Assembly (NCBI RefSeq): GCF_947632095.1
Contig: NZ_CANROA010000005.1
Span: 20,737 to 84,736, forward strand
Direction of reading: 5' to 3'
Length of the DNA stretch: 64,000 nt
From: an uncultured Microbacterium sp.
GTDB taxonomy: Bacteria; Actinomycetota; Actinomycetes; Actinomycetales; Microbacteriaceae
A program made the translations under genes and the position numbers. Under the pieces are notes generated by a model. It was not told the origin of the DNA and ran no database searches. It saw only the letters and a program-made list of their open reading frames with translations. Within the stretch, counting starts at the first letter, position 1; every line of letters starts with the position of its first letter. Positions 1 to 8,929 of the stretch are shown here, piece by piece.

Positions 1-931
1 CGACGAGATCGGGGTGGTTCTCGACGAACCACATGACCCGCCGATACTCCCCGATCAGCGCATCGCGCAGATCTCCGGTGCGCGCTTCGCGCACCGCCTC
101 GAGGGTGACGGCGAGTCCCGTCGGCGACAACTCGGCGAGGGTCGCGGCAGCGGCGGATGCCGCGACCTCGGGCCGCGAGGACAGACGACGCATGATGCTC
201 TGCACGTCATCCGCGGAGAACACCTCGTCGATCCAGCGCCGGTCCTCGACGAGCCCGGACTGCTCCGGCGTCTCGTCGAACAGCAGAACGAGCTCGGAGG
301 GGCTCGTCGGGTCGGCGCGCTTGCCGAGGGCCTCGCGCAGTTCATCGAGGTGGCGCGAGGGAACGAAGTGATCCGCGAAACCGGCGTAGACGGCATCCGC
401 CCCGCTCATGACCCCGCCCGTCAGGCCCAGGTACTCGCCGAGCCGACCCGGTGCACGGCCCAGCAGATACGTGCCGCCGACGTCGGGGGTGAAGCCGATG
501 CGCGTCTCGGGCATCGCCAGACGACTCCGCTCGGTCACGATGCGGATCGCCGCATGCCCGGCGAGGCCGATCCCCCCGCCCATCGTCACGCCGTCGGCGA
601 TCGCGACGACGGGCTTCGGGTACTCGGCAATCGCCAGGTTCAGCGCGTACTCGGCACGGAAGAACTCGGTGGTGCGCTCCGGGTGCCCGGACCGGATCTG
701 ATCGTGAAGAGCACGGACATCGCCGCCGGCGCAGAGGCCTCGGTCACCGGCCCCATCGATGAGCACGATGTCGATGTCGGCGTCGTCGCGCCAGGCGTCC
801 AGCGCCGCGGACAGGCCGCGGATCATGCCGATGTCGAGGGCGTTAATCGCCTGCGGCCGGTTGAGGGTGAGACGTCCGAGGGAGCCCTCGGTGCGAACCA
901 GAATGGTGGATGCCGCGTCGATGTCAGTCAC
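1..931 (-). CDS. 3-hydroxyisobutyryl-CoA hydrolase / enoyl-CoA hydratase family, cut by window edge
   Basis: Reading leftward from a GTG at 931 (an in-frame GTG at 940 is an alternative), the frame stays open to the window edge, so the C-terminus is missing. The translation has the crotonase fold signatures: GRLTLNRPQAINALD near residue 16, the oxyanion-hole segment GLCAGGDVRAL, the FFRAEYALN and YPKPVVAIADGVTMGGG blocks, then MPETRIGFTPDVGGTYLL. The FFxxEY and YPKP blocks are typical of 3-hydroxyisobutyryl-CoA hydrolase (valine breakdown) rather than a plain enoyl-CoA hydratase. Family membership is confident; the exact substrate is inferred. It diverges from the ABC ATPase gene to its right. 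Confidence 0.85.
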   Translation of the reverse strand, partial: MTDIDAASTILVRTEGSLGRLTLNRPQAINALDIGMIRGLSAALDAWRDDADIDIVLIDGAGDRGLCAGGDVRALHDQIRSGHPERTTEFFRAEYALNLAIAEYPKPVVAIADGVTMGGGIGLAGHAAIRIVTERSRLAMPETRIGFTPDVGGTYLLGRAPGRLGEYLGLTGGVMSGADAVYAGFADHFVPSRHLDELREALGKRADPTSPSELVLLFDETPEQSGLVEDRRWIDEVFSADDVQSIMRRLSSRPEVAASAAAATLAELSPTGLAVTLEAVREARTGDLRDALIGEYRRVMWFVENHPDLV

Positions 932-1039
932 GTCTGCCACGTTACCGCGGCACGAAGTGCTTGCCCCGCGCTCGTCAAAGGCGCGATTCTGCGGAATCTC
1001 CGGCAGGATAGAGAGCACCCACACGCAGGAAGGCCCCGG

Positions 1040-3223
1040 ATGCCCCACGGACAGCTGATCGAGTTCGCCCACGTGACCAAGCGCTTCGGCGCGGTTGCGG
1101 CCGTCTCGGACTTCTCCGCCCGTGTCAACCCCGGCGTCGTGACCGGGTTCCTCGGTCCGAACGGTGCGGGCAAGACGACGACGCTTCGCATGCTCCTGGG
1201 ACTGGAGCGTCCGACGAGCGGCACCGCCTCGATCGGCGGCACCCGCGTATCGGATCTGCGCAACCCCGGTCGTGTGATCGGCGCCATGCTCGAAGACCCG
1301 GGCTTCCGTCCGCGCCGCACCGTCGAGCGCCACCTCACTGCGGCGGCCAAGGCGAACGGTGTTCCGGTCCGCCGCGTCTCCGAGCTCATCTCGTTCGTGG
1401 GTCTCGGCTCCGATGCCGACACCCGCATCGCAGCCCTGTCGCTGGGCATGCGCCAGCGTCTGAGCGCGGCGACCGCGCTTCTGGGCGACCCGGGCGTCCT
1501 CGTTCTCGACGAGCCGGCGAACGGCCTCGATCCCGAGGGCATCCGCTGGATGCGCACCCTGATCCGCGGCCTCGCCGACGAGGGGCGCACGGTGCTCGTT
1601 TCCTCGCACGTGCTGTCCGAGGTCGAGCAGATCGCCGATGAGATCCTCGTGATCGCGCAGGGGCGGCTGAAGTTCGCCGGTTCGATGGAGGACCTCGCCG
1701 ACCCGCGCACGGGTCCGGTCGTCGTCGATGCCAACGATCGCCGGGGGCTCTCGCGCATCCTGCGCGGCGCCGGGTACCAGCTCGAAGTCCTCCGCTCCGG
1801 ACTGACGGTGCGCGGAGGCGATGCGGAGTCCATCGGCAACCTCGCCGCCCACGCCGGCATCGCCCTGTCGACCCTGCAGCAGCGCGGACCGACGCTGGAG
1901 GACGTCTTCCTCGACCTCGTCCACGACCGCTACGTGCGTCCGACGGCGGCGCCTGCGACCGCAGCCGTGCCGATCATCGCCGAACACGACGACCCCGTCG
2001 CGCTCTCCGAGCAGAACGTCGCGGCCCCACGGCCCGCTTTCCCGGTTCAGGATGCTCCGACGCCTGGCCCCGTTGAGGAAGAGGCCACCGTTCTCGCTCC
2101 CGTCGAGGACATCGTCGAAGAACCCGTCGCTCCCGCCGTCGAGGAACCCGTCGCTCCCGCCGTCGATAAGCCCGTGGCGCCCGTCGCCACGGAGACGACT
2201 GCTCCGGTCCCGGCCACGGCCGAAGAGACCGTCGAAGAGGCGTCGCCCGCCGACCAGGAGCCGACCGAGCGTGACGCGACGGAGGCATCCGCGGCCGCTG
2301 AGCTCTTCGCATCGACGCCCATCGCCGCGGCCCTCGTCGAGGAGCGCCCGCTTCCGGGCCTGGCCGGCCTCGCCGCCATGGCCAGCGTCTTCAACGCCAC
2401 GCCGGTCGCAGAGAACGCCGAGCTCCCCGTCGCGGATGCGGAGTCCGAGACGGAGCCTGCTCCTACCGCTGAGGAGAGCACGCAGCCCGTGGAGGCTGAG
2501 ACCGCGTCCACCGTCGAAGAGGCCGCCGGTGACACGGCTGTTTCCGACGAGTCGTCCGCCGAGGCGGAGCCGGCCGCTGCTGAGCCCACCGCCGCGGATG
2601 AGGGCGTCCCCGCAGAGGACACCGTCGTAGCGGATGCCCCCGCGGTCTCCGCAGTCGAGGCCCCCGCCCCCGACGCTTCGGTCACGGAGCCGTCGGCGGA
2701 CGAGACCTCCGCTCCCGCCCCGGTGGAGCAGGACGCACCCGCCGAGGCGACCGTGCCCGGCACGGAGAGCAACGAGGTTCCGGCGGGAGCCGAAGCCGCT
2801 GCCGAAGAAGCGCCCGCAGGCGCCGATGCGGCACCCGTGGCAGCGCCCGCCGGTCCGCTGATCGACGCCCCGGTCCTCGGTGAGTTCCCCTCGTTCGCAC
2901 CGGTGCCCACCTTCGACGAGCAGTTCCGCACCGCCGAGACGCCCGCCGAGGCGACGCCTCCGGCCGAGGCATCCCCTGCACTCTCCGCAGACGACGAGCC
3001 GCTCGACGTGGCCGATCTCTTCAGCGTGGTCCCCGATATCGTGACCGCGCCGATCCCCGCGGCAGACCCTGCTCCTGCGACAACGGAGCCCACCGCCGAG
3101 AACGCGCCCGAAAGCCTCACCGACGCCGAGCCGTCAGCCGTCGACGCGTTCTTCAACGCGTTCGCAGCGGATGCCGACGAGAACGCCGACGGCACGTCTT
3201 CCTCGGACGACGAGCAGCGCTGA
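1040..3223 (+). CDS. Orphan ABC-type ATPase with long acidic Ala/Pro/Glu-rich tail
   Basis: ATG at 1040 follows a GCAGGAAGG ribosome site. The longer open frame upstream is antisense to the hydratase and is not coding. Residues 1-297 form a drug/Nat-type ABC ATPase: Walker A GPNGAGKTTT, degenerate signature LSLGMRQRL, Walker B VLVLDEPANGLDP, switch histidine VSSHVLSEVEQIAD. From about residue 298 to 727 follows a low-complexity acidic tail of Ala, Pro, Glu, Asp, Thr and Val with almost no Lys and no predicted membrane segment. It has a 24-bp tandem repeat (EEPVAPAV twice) and scattered short hydrophobic patches, e.g. DVADLFSVVPDI and VDAFFNAFAAD. No permease gene lies beside it, so its transport partner is unknown. 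Confidence 0.88.
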   Translation: MPHGQLIEFAHVTKRFGAVAAVSDFSARVNPGVVTGFLGPNGAGKTTTLRMLLGLERPTSGTASIGGTRVSDLRNPGRVIGAMLEDPGFRPRRTVERHLTAAAKANGVPVRRVSELISFVGLGSDADTRIAALSLGMRQRLSAATALLGDPGVLVLDEPANGLDPEGIRWMRTLIRGLADEGRTVLVSSHVLSEVEQIADEILVIAQGRLKFAGSMEDLADPRTGPVVVDANDRRGLSRILRGAGYQLEVLRSGLTVRGGDAESIGNLAAHAGIALSTLQQRGPTLEDVFLDLVHDRYVRPTAAPATAAVPIIAEHDDPVALSEQNVAAPRPAFPVQDAPTPGPVEEEATVLAPVEDIVEEPVAPAVEEPVAPAVDKPVAPVATETTAPVPATAEETVEEASPADQEPTERDATEASAAAELFASTPIAAALVEERPLPGLAGLAAMASVFNATPVAENAELPVADAESETEPAPTAEESTQPVEAETASTVEEAAGDTAVSDESSAEAEPAAAEPTAADEGVPAEDTVVADAPAVSAVEAPAPDASVTEPSADETSAPAPVEQDAPAEATVPGTESNEVPAGAEAAAEEAPAGADAAPVAAPAGPLIDAPVLGEFPSFAPVPTFDEQFRTAETPAEATPPAEASPALSADDEPLDVADLFSVVPDIVTAPIPAADPAPATTEPTAENAPESLTDAEPSAVDAFFNAFAADADENADGTSSSDDEQR

Positions 3224-3225
3224 GG

Positions 3226-3675
3226 TCAGGCCGGCCGCGGCCGGATGACGGGCCGCTGACGCCCGCGAACAACCGGGATCGACCCCGTCTGCGCGATCTC
3301 GGCGACATCGACGAGCTCTTCCGAGACGTCCAGGCGCAGGGCCTGGGTCAGAGCGAGCCCGTTCCGCGTCGTGAAGAGCAGCCGCTGGAACTCCACATCA
3401 CCCTCGAGATCGATGACGACACTCGGCCAGCGTCGGCGGAGCAGGACGAAATCAGTCGTCGCCGCGCCCTTCCAGGTGCCGGCCGCGAGCAGGCCGGGCA
3501 GGTGGGTTCCGGGCCCGGGCGCACCCCGCAACCACGTCCACGGGTCATCGGTGAGCTGAACCTTGACAATCGTCTCGCGGACGATGCGCAGGTTCTCGCG
3601 ACGGAAGCTCGCAGCCCGCTCGACCGGGGAGAGCACAACCTCGAGCTGTGTCTGATCCAGGAGCAGCGTCACCAT
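3226..3675 (-). CDS. Conserved hypothetical protein, 149 aa
   Basis: An ATG-started frame, convergent with the ABC ATPase gene with only 2 bp between stops. The product is soluble, with no signal or membrane segment. It has an N-terminal beta-rich stretch (TLLLDQTQLEVVLSPVER), a middle block WTWLRGAPGPGTHLPG followed by GTWKG, and then VIDLEGDVEFQRL. This looks like an actinobacterial protein of unknown function that I recognise only as a pattern. The coding sense is supported by GC3 bias and by the shape of the protein. No function is proposed. Confidence 0.7.
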   Translation of the reverse strand: MVTLLLDQTQLEVVLSPVERAASFRRENLRIVRETIVKVQLTDDPWTWLRGAPGPGTHLPGLLAAGTWKGAATTDFVLLRRRWPSVVIDLEGDVEFQRLLFTTRNGLALTQALRLDVSEELVDVAEIAQTGSIPVVRGRQRPVIRPRPA

Positions 3676-3737
3676 GCTTCCAGTCTGCCAGTCCGCTCCT
3701 GCGAACGGACTGCAAGATCCTCACAGGAGGGCAACGA

Positions 3738-3772
3738 TCGGCTGTCGGACGCGCACAGCGCCCGACAGCCGA
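3738..3772 (-). terminator. Hairpin after hemL
   Basis: An 11-bp perfect stem (TCGGCTGTCGG with its complement) closes a loop of 13 nt just past the hemL stop. It has no strong T-run, as is common in high-GC actinobacteria. It probably ends the leftward haem operon. Confidence 0.55.
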
Positions 3773-3782
3773 GCAGGACGGT

Positions 3783-5108
3783 TCAGTCGCGCGTTGCCGC
3801 AGCTGCCGCGCGGGCGGCCGCGGGCAGAGCCGCCTCGATCGCGGCCAACGCCTCGTCGTCGTGCGCCGCAGTGAGGAACCAGGCCTCGTAGACGCTCGGA
3901 GGCAGCACGACGCCCTGCTCGCGCATCGCGTGGAAGAACGGGGCGTAGCGGAACGCCTCCTGCTCCAACGCCTCGGCGTAGGTGCGCGGCGCTTCGGCGG
4001 CGAACACGACGCCGAACAGGCTGCCGGCACGCGGGACGGCGTGCACGACGCCCGCTTCGGTCAGCGAGGCGTCCAGGGCGTCGGCGATACGGGCTGCCGC
4101 AGCATCCACACGGGCGTAGACGGCGGGAGTGGCCAGACGCAGGGTCGCGAGGCCGGCCGCGACCGACAGCGGGTTTCCCGAGAGGGTGCCTGCCTGGTAA
4201 ACCGGTCCGATGGGAGCGAGGTGGTCCATGATCTCGGCGCGCCCGCCGAGGGCGGCCAGCGGCATGCCCCCGCCGACGACCTTGCCGAAGGTGATGATGT
4301 CGGGCAGGTACTCCTCGCCGAGCGAGGCCTGCAAACCCCAGAATCCCGCCGGGTGCACCCGGAAGCCCGTGAGCACCTCGTCGAGGATCATGAGCGCCCC
4401 GTGCGCGTGCGCGGTGTCGGCGATGAAGCGGTTGAAGCCGGCATCCGGCGCCACGACGCCCATGTTCGCGGCTGCCGCCTCGACGACGACGGCGGCGATG
4501 TTCTCACCGTGCTCGGCGAAGACCGCTTCGAGCGCGGCCCGGTCGTTGTAGGGGATCACGAGAGTCTGAGCGGCGATCGGCGCGGGGACTCCCGCCGAGC
4601 CCGGCAGGGCGAGCGTGGCGACGCCGGAGCCCGCCTCGGCCAGCAGCCCGTCGGAGTGTCCGTGGTAGTGGCCGGCGAACTTCACGAGCAGATCGCGTCC
4701 CGTCGCACCGCGGGCCAGACGGATCGCCGTCATGGTCGCCTCGGTTCCCGTCGACACCAGACGCACCTTCTCGACCGGCGCGAGGTCTCCCACACGCACG
4801 CGCTCGGCGATCGTGCGGGCGAGCTCGACCTCGCCCTCGGTCGGGGCGCCGAAGGAGAGGCCGCGCGTCGCTGCCTCCTGAACGGCCTCGACGACCTCGG
4901 GATGCGTGTGCCCGAGAAGCGCGGGGCCCCACGACGCCACGAGATCGATGTACTCGTTCGCCGAGGCATCCGTCACGCGCGCACCCTGCGCGGACGCCAG
5001 GAACCGCGGCGTGCCGCCGACGGACCCATAGGCGCGCACCGGCGAGTTCACCCCTCCCGGGGTCACCTCGCGCGCGGTCTCGAACAGGTCGTCATTGCGG
5101 TCGATCAT
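3783..5108 (-). CDS. hemL: Glutamate-1-semialdehyde 2,1-aminomutase
   Basis: PLP-dependent aminomutase that turns glutamate-1-semialdehyde into 5-aminolevulinate, the last step of C5-pathway ALA synthesis begun by HemA. The start chosen is ATG 5108 (MIDRNDDLF), preceded by GGGAGG; a longer open frame to 5174 overlaps hemB and lacks family similarity. Length is 441 aa, normal for the family. Visible motifs: [12 protein letters not shown] at the N-terminus, [16 protein letters not shown] (phosphate binding), DEVLTGFRV (PLP ring Asp) and [16 protein letters not shown], whose Lys would carry PLP. It is the last gene of the leftward haem operon, 47 bp after hemB. Confidence 0.97.
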   Translation of the reverse strand: MIDRNDDLFETAREVTPGGVNSPVRAYGSVGGTPRFLASAQGARVTDASANEYIDLVASWGPALLGHTHPEVVEAVQEAATRGLSFGAPTEGEVELARTIAERVRVGDLAPVEKVRLVSTGTEATMTAIRLARGATGRDLLVKFAGHYHGHSDGLLAEAGSGVATLALPGSAGVPAPIAAQTLVIPYNDRAALEAVFAEHGENIAAVVVEAAAANMGVVAPDAGFNRFIADTAHAHGALMILDEVLTGFRVHPAGFWGLQASLGEEYLPDIITFGKVVGGGMPLAALGGRAEIMDHLAPIGPVYQAGTLSGNPLSVAAGLATLRLATPAVYARVDAAAARIADALDASLTEAGVVHAVPRAGSLFGVVFAAEAPRTYAEALEQEAFRYAPFFHAMREQGVVLPPSVYEAWFLTAAHDDEALAAIEAALPAAARAAAAATRD

Positions 5109-5155
5109 GGATGCCTCCCGGACGTGGATGCTGGAGTGGAACTCGTGCGGCTGGA

Positions 5156-6139
5156 TCAGCGCGCGTCGAGCCACTGGGCGGCCTCGGTCGCCCAGTAGGT
5201 GAGGATCGCGTCAGCGCCCGCGCGGCGGATGGAGAGGAGCGACTCGAGGACAGCCGCCCGACGATCGATCCAGCCGTTCGCGGCGGCGGCCTCGATCATC
5301 GCGTACTCGCCGGAGATCTGGTAGGCCCAGACGGGGATCTGCACGTTGTCACGGACCTCGCGCAGCACGTCGAGGAAGCCCATGGCCGGTTTGACCATGA
5401 CGATGTCGGCGCCCTCGGCCTCATCGATCAGCGCCTCGAGCAGGCCCTCGCGGCGGTTGCCGGGGTCGAGCTGGTAGGTGCGCCGGTCGCCGGTGAGCTG
5501 CGAGTCGACGGCCTCGCGGAAGGGGCCGTAGAACGCGCTCGCGTACTTCGCGGCATAGCCCAACAGCATCGTGTCGGTGAAGCCCTCGGCGTCCAGACCC
5601 TGACGGATGACGGCCACCTGGCCGTCCATCATGCCCGACAGCCCCAACAGCTGGGAGCCGGCGCGCGCCTGGGAGAGCGCCATCGACACATAGCGGTCGA
5701 GGGTCGCGTCGTTGTCGACGGAGCCGTCCGCGGCGAGCACACCGCAGTGGCCGTGATCGGTGAACTCGTCCAGGCACAGGTCGGTCTGCACCACGAGCGC
5801 ATCGCCGACCTCCTCGACCAGTGCGGTCGTGGCGAGGTTCAGGATGCCGTTCGGGTCATCCGCTCCGGAACCCTGCGCATCGCGCACTGCGGGAACGCCG
5901 AACAGCATGACGCCGCCGACCCCGGCCTCGGCGGCCTCGGCCGCCGCGCGGCGCAGCGAGTCCATGCTGTGCTGCACGACACCGGGCATCGAGCCGATGG
6001 GCTGCGCCTCGGCGAGACCTTCGCGCACGAACATCGGCAGCACGAGCTGACGGGCCTCGACCGACGTCTCGCGCACGAGGTTGCGCACCGCCGGACTCTG
6101 GCGCAGACGGCGCGGACGGATCTCGGGGAAGGAGCTCAC
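5156..6139 (-). CDS. hemB: Delta-aminolevulinic acid dehydratase (porphobilinogen synthase)
   Basis: Joins two 5-aminolevulinates to porphobilinogen. GTG at 6139 overlaps the hemD stop (GTGA), showing translational coupling. Both Schiff-base lysines are visible, in [16 protein letters not shown] and in [13 protein letters not shown]. The metal segment reads [14 protein letters not shown]: two cysteines remain but the middle position of the classic three-Cys zinc site is Asp, a mixed type between zinc and magnesium enzymes. Length is 327 aa, standard. It sits between hemD and hemL in the operon. Confidence 0.97.
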   Translation of the reverse strand: MSSFPEIRPRRLRQSPAVRNLVRETSVEARQLVLPMFVREGLAEAQPIGSMPGVVQHSMDSLRRAAAEAAEAGVGGVMLFGVPAVRDAQGSGADDPNGILNLATTALVEEVGDALVVQTDLCLDEFTDHGHCGVLAADGSVDNDATLDRYVSMALSQARAGSQLLGLSGMMDGQVAVIRQGLDAEGFTDTMLLGYAAKYASAFYGPFREAVDSQLTGDRRTYQLDPGNRREGLLEALIDEAEGADIVMVKPAMGFLDVLREVRDNVQIPVWAYQISGEYAMIEAAAANGWIDRRAAVLESLLSIRRAGADAILTYWATEAAQWLDAR

Positions 6140-6936
6140 GGCGCGAACTCGTCTGCAGCGTGCGGGAGGGTGAAGTGCGAGACCGCGTCGATCAGTGCGT
6201 CGACGGTCTGCTTGTCGGCGACGACCGTGATCGGCAGGCCGGCCTTGCGCGCATCGCTCGCGGTGCGCGGGCCGATCGCAGCGAGAAGCGTGTCATCGGG
6301 GATCTCCGGGAACTGCTCGCGCACCTGCTTGGCGACGGAGCCGCTCGTGATGAGGATCGCGTTGATCCGGCCGCTGTCGACATCGCGACGGATCCGGTCC
6401 GTGACCGGAACCCCGACCGTGCGGTAGGCAACGATGCTGGACACATCGTGTCCCGCCGCGATGAGCGACTCGGTCAGCACCGGCTTCGCGATCTCGCTGC
6501 GCAGAGTCAGGATGCGACGGGGCTCGGGTTCGAGCGCCATCATCTGCTGGGCCATGCCGGCCGCGGAGTTGTCTTTCTCGGGGACCAGCGCGACCTCGTA
6601 GCCGACGGCCTGCAGGGCGGCCGCGGTGGTCTCGCCGACCGCGGCGATCTTCGTGGTCTTGGGCACGACGGCACGGTGCGCGAAGAGCACGTCGACGGTC
6701 GTGGCGCTCGTCACCGTGAGCCAGTCGAAGGCACCGGCGGCCAGCTTCTCGAGCGCGTCGTCGAGCGCAGCCTGATCATTGGTCGGGCCGAAGTTGATCA
6801 GCGGTGCGACGACAGGGACCGCGCCCTGCGCCCGCAGACTCGCGGCGACGCCGTCGCCCCACGGGCCTCCTCGCGGGACGAGGACGCGCCAGCCGGTCAA
6901 CGGCTTCTCATGGTTCGTTTCGGGTGTAGTGGTCAT
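6136..6936 (-). CDS. hemD: Uroporphyrinogen-III synthase
   Basis: Closes hydroxymethylbilane into uroporphyrinogen III. ATG at 6936 (MTTTPETNHEKP) is 10 bp past the hemC stop with GAGAG upstream; the longer frame running back into hemC is ignored. The 266-residue product has the two-lobed HemD pattern: WRVLVPRGGPWGDGVAASLRA at the N-terminus, DWLTVTSATTVDVLF, the linker region EKDNSAAGMAQQM, VAYRTVGVP, and a second lobe with ILITSGSVAKQV and AIGPRTASDARKAGL. It stands alone and is not fused to a SUMT methyltransferase. Sequence conservation of HemD is low, so the call also leans on its place between hemC and hemB. Confidence 0.93.
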   Translation of the reverse strand: MTTTPETNHEKPLTGWRVLVPRGGPWGDGVAASLRAQGAVPVVAPLINFGPTNDQAALDDALEKLAAGAFDWLTVTSATTVDVLFAHRAVVPKTTKIAAVGETTAAALQAVGYEVALVPEKDNSAAGMAQQMMALEPEPRRILTLRSEIAKPVLTESLIAAGHDVSSIVAYRTVGVPVTDRIRRDVDSGRINAILITSGSVAKQVREQFPEIPDDTLLAAIGPRTASDARKAGLPITVVADKQTVDALIDAVSHFTLPHAADEFAP

Positions 6937-6946
6937 CAGAGTGCTC

Positions 6947-7927
6947 TCAGGAGACGTAGTCGGCCGCCCCTTGTTCGAGCAGCCGACGGGCGACAGAAAG
7001 ACCGAACTGGCGAGCTGCGTCATTCGGGTCCGCACCATCGGCAGCATCCGCATCGTTGCCACTGCCGTTCAGACGAATATACCCCTCGTCCAGGCCTTCG
7101 GTGACGTCGAGGCCGATCCGGCCGGTGCCCGCGGGCTCGTAGACGATGGTTCGCAGGCGGACAGAGTCGCCGGTGACGACGGCATGCGCCGCCATGGGAG
7201 CCTGACAGCCCGCGTCGAGCCCCTCGAGCACCCCGCGCTCGACCGTGATGGCCAGACGGGTGGCCGCATCATCGATCTGCGCCAGCGCGTCACGCAGCTC
7301 CTGCGGAGCATCCGCCGTCGTCTCGACCGCGAGGGATCCCTGACCGGGTGCGGTGGGCCACTCGCTGAAGCCCAGGTCTTCACGCGCGAGCGTCAGCTCC
7401 GCTCCGAGACGGGACAGGCCCGCGGCCGCGAGGATGACGGCATCCAGCTCACCGGTCTCGACGCGTTCCAGACGCGAATCCACGTTGCCGCGGATATCGA
7501 CGACCTCGACCTGCGGGGCGCGACGACGCACCTGCGCGATACGGCGGGGCGAACCCGTGCCCACCTTCGCACCCGCCGGGAGCAGGTGCAGCGGCGTGCC
7601 GTCGCGGGTGATCACGACATCGCGGGCGTCTTCGCGCACCGGCGTCGCACCGATCACGAGGCCTTCGGGCATCGCGGTCGGCAGGTCTTTGAGGGAGTGC
7701 ACGAGGATGTCGCACTCGCCCGCGAGCAGAGCCTCGCGCAGACGGGTGGCGAAGACGCCGACTCCGCCGATCTCCGAGAGGGATGCCCGGTTCGTGTCGC
7801 CTTCGGAGACGATCGGGACGAGTTCGACACGACGGCCGGTGACCTCTTCGAGGGCGGCGGCGACGTGTCCGGACTGGGCTTGGGCCAGCGCGCTGCGGCG
7901 CGTGCCGAGACGGATCGGGGCGTTCAT
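6947..7927 (-). CDS. hemC: Hydroxymethylbilane synthase (porphobilinogen deaminase)
   Basis: Polymerises four porphobilinogens into hydroxymethylbilane on a dipyrromethane cofactor. The ATG abuts the hemQ stop with no gap (TAAATG). Signatures: IRLGTRRSALAQAQSG at the N-terminus, ECDILVHSLKDLPTAMPEGL (with the catalytic Asp of the KDLP block), GTGSPRRIAQVRR, ROK-unlike RGNVDSRL phosphate/propionate site, and LDAGCQAPMAAH, whose Cys holds the cofactor. Length is 326 aa. A small Asp/Ala-rich insert (NDADAADGADPNDA) sits near the C-terminus, probably a surface loop. Confidence 0.97.
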   Translation of the reverse strand: MNAPIRLGTRRSALAQAQSGHVAAALEEVTGRRVELVPIVSEGDTNRASLSEIGGVGVFATRLREALLAGECDILVHSLKDLPTAMPEGLVIGATPVREDARDVVITRDGTPLHLLPAGAKVGTGSPRRIAQVRRRAPQVEVVDIRGNVDSRLERVETGELDAVILAAAGLSRLGAELTLAREDLGFSEWPTAPGQGSLAVETTADAPQELRDALAQIDDAATRLAITVERGVLEGLDAGCQAPMAAHAVVTGDSVRLRTIVYEPAGTGRIGLDVTEGLDEGYIRLNGSGNDADAADGADPNDAARQFGLSVARRLLEQGAADYVS

Positions 7928-8605
7928 TTACTGCAGCACATCCGCGATCTCGTCGAAGCGCAGGCGGCGCCCGGTGTAGAAGGGCACCTCCTCCTTCACG
8001 TAGCGGCGGGCCTCCGTATAACGCAGGTCGCGCATGAGGTCGACGAGCTCGGTGGGGTCGTCCGCTTCGAGCGGCAGCAGCCACTCGTAGTCGCCGAGCG
8101 CGAAGGCCGCGACCGTGTTGGCCACGACGCCGCGGAACGCGGCCCCCTTGCGGCCGTGATCGGCGAGCATCGTGCGGCGCTCGCTCTCGTCGATCAGGTA
8201 CCACTCCGGAGTGCGCACGAAGGGGTACAGGCACAGCCAGCCCTTCGCCTCGACGTCGCGGAGGAAGCCGGGCACATGAGCGCGGTTGAACTCGGCATCG
8301 CGGTGCACGCCCATGACGTTCCAGACGGGCAGGAGCGTGCGCAGCATCTCGGTGCGGCGCAGGCGACGCAGCGCCTGCTGAAGCTCTTCGGCGGTATCGC
8401 CATGCAGCCAGACCATGAGGTCGGCATCGGCCTTGAGACCGGAGACGTCGTAGAATCCGCGGATCGTCACGCCGGAATCTTCGATGTGGCCGGCGATGTT
8501 CTCCAGCTCGGTCGCATCCGCCTCGATGACGGGTGCGTCGGGATTACGGCGCCACACCGCCCAAAGGGTGAAACCGGACGGGTTCTCTTCGCTCACTTCG
8601 GACAT
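7928..8605 (-). CDS. hemQ: Coproheme decarboxylase (HemQ/ChdC, chlorite-dismutase fold)
   Basis: Last step of the coproporphyrin-dependent haem pathway: oxidative decarboxylation of iron-coproporphyrin III to haem b. Start ATG 8605 (MSEVSEENPSGFTLWAVWRR). The fold is recognisable from FTLWAVWRR, the dimer of ferredoxin-like halves, LYPFVRTPEWYLID (whose Tyr is the radical-bearing catalytic residue in characterised HemQs) and MLADHGRKG, whose His is the likely proximal haem ligand. FALGDYEWLLPLEADDP and VKEEVPFYTGRR close the protein. It heads the hemQCDBL run. Its presence marks the Gram-positive haem route, so the adjacent HemY homologue is best read as coproporphyrinogen oxidase. Confidence 0.95.
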   Translation of the reverse strand: MSEVSEENPSGFTLWAVWRRNPDAPVIEADATELENIAGHIEDSGVTIRGFYDVSGLKADADLMVWLHGDTAEELQQALRRLRRTEMLRTLLPVWNVMGVHRDAEFNRAHVPGFLRDVEAKGWLCLYPFVRTPEWYLIDESERRTMLADHGRKGAAFRGVVANTVAAFALGDYEWLLPLEADDPTELVDLMRDLRYTEARRYVKEEVPFYTGRRLRFDEIADVLQ

Positions 8606-8616
8606 GCATCCAGTCT

Positions 8617-8638
8617 GCCCCTTTCTTCCGAAAGGGGC
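8617..8638 (-). promoter_or_regulatory. Hairpin in hemQ leader, overlapping its purine-rich Shine-Dalgarno
   Basis: A perfect 9-bp stem (GCCCCTTTC and GAAAGGGGC) with a 4-nt loop ends 11 nt before the hemQ ATG. On the coding strand its 3' arm contains AAAGGGG, the only Shine-Dalgarno-like stretch near the start. It may be a terminator for the membrane genes upstream, a translation control for hemQ, or both. Confidence 0.45.
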
Positions 8639-8653
8639 CAATGCGCGTCCTGG

Positions 8654-8929
8654 TCAGCGTGCGATGGCGCGGGCGACGGCCCAGACGAGGCCGCCGATAC
8701 CGGCAGCGAGGACGACCGCTCCGGCGATCGCGCCGGCCGGGTTGCGTTCGGCGAACGCACGGGCGCGGGCTGCGCCGCGCACCGATGCCTTCTCGATGCG
8801 TCGCGGCACGTTGCCCTTGATCTCGATCGCGGCGAGCGCCGCCTTCAGCTCTGCGCGAGCGGATGCCACGGGATCGGTGATCCCCGCCGGCACCGCCGTG
8901 CGGGGCAGATTCTGATCAGAAGTCGTCAT
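8654..8929 (-). CDS. Small DUF3618-like membrane protein, 91 aa
   Basis: The start overlaps the end of the holin-like gene by 14 bp, so the two are coupled. The N-terminal 65 residues are hydrophilic and charged (DPVASARAELKAALAAIEIKGN). They are followed by AERNPAGAIAGAVVLAAGIGGLVWAVARAIAR, split here only by description, which forms one C-terminal membrane helix. This layout matches DUF3618 proteins, which often travel with YtxH-like and holin-like membrane proteins in actinobacteria. Function is unknown. It lies inside the leftward haem gene run but has no evident link to haem chemistry. Confidence 0.75.
   Translation of the reverse strand: MTTSDQNLPRTAVPAGITDPVASARAELKAALAAIEIKGNVPRRIEKASVRGAARARAFAERNPAGAIAGAVVLAAGIGGLVWAVARAIAR

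Noticed and set aside
14..1039. A long open frame in front of the ABC ATPase that would give a 1069-residue protein
   Set aside because: It is antisense to a clear 3-hydroxyisobutyryl-CoA hydrolase; the ATG at 1040 has a good ribosome site and the family N-terminus.
2047..3195. A 382-residue Ser/Ala/Gly-rich antisense frame
   Set aside because: Mirror of the repetitive acidic tail; it has no ribosome site and only low-complexity sequence.
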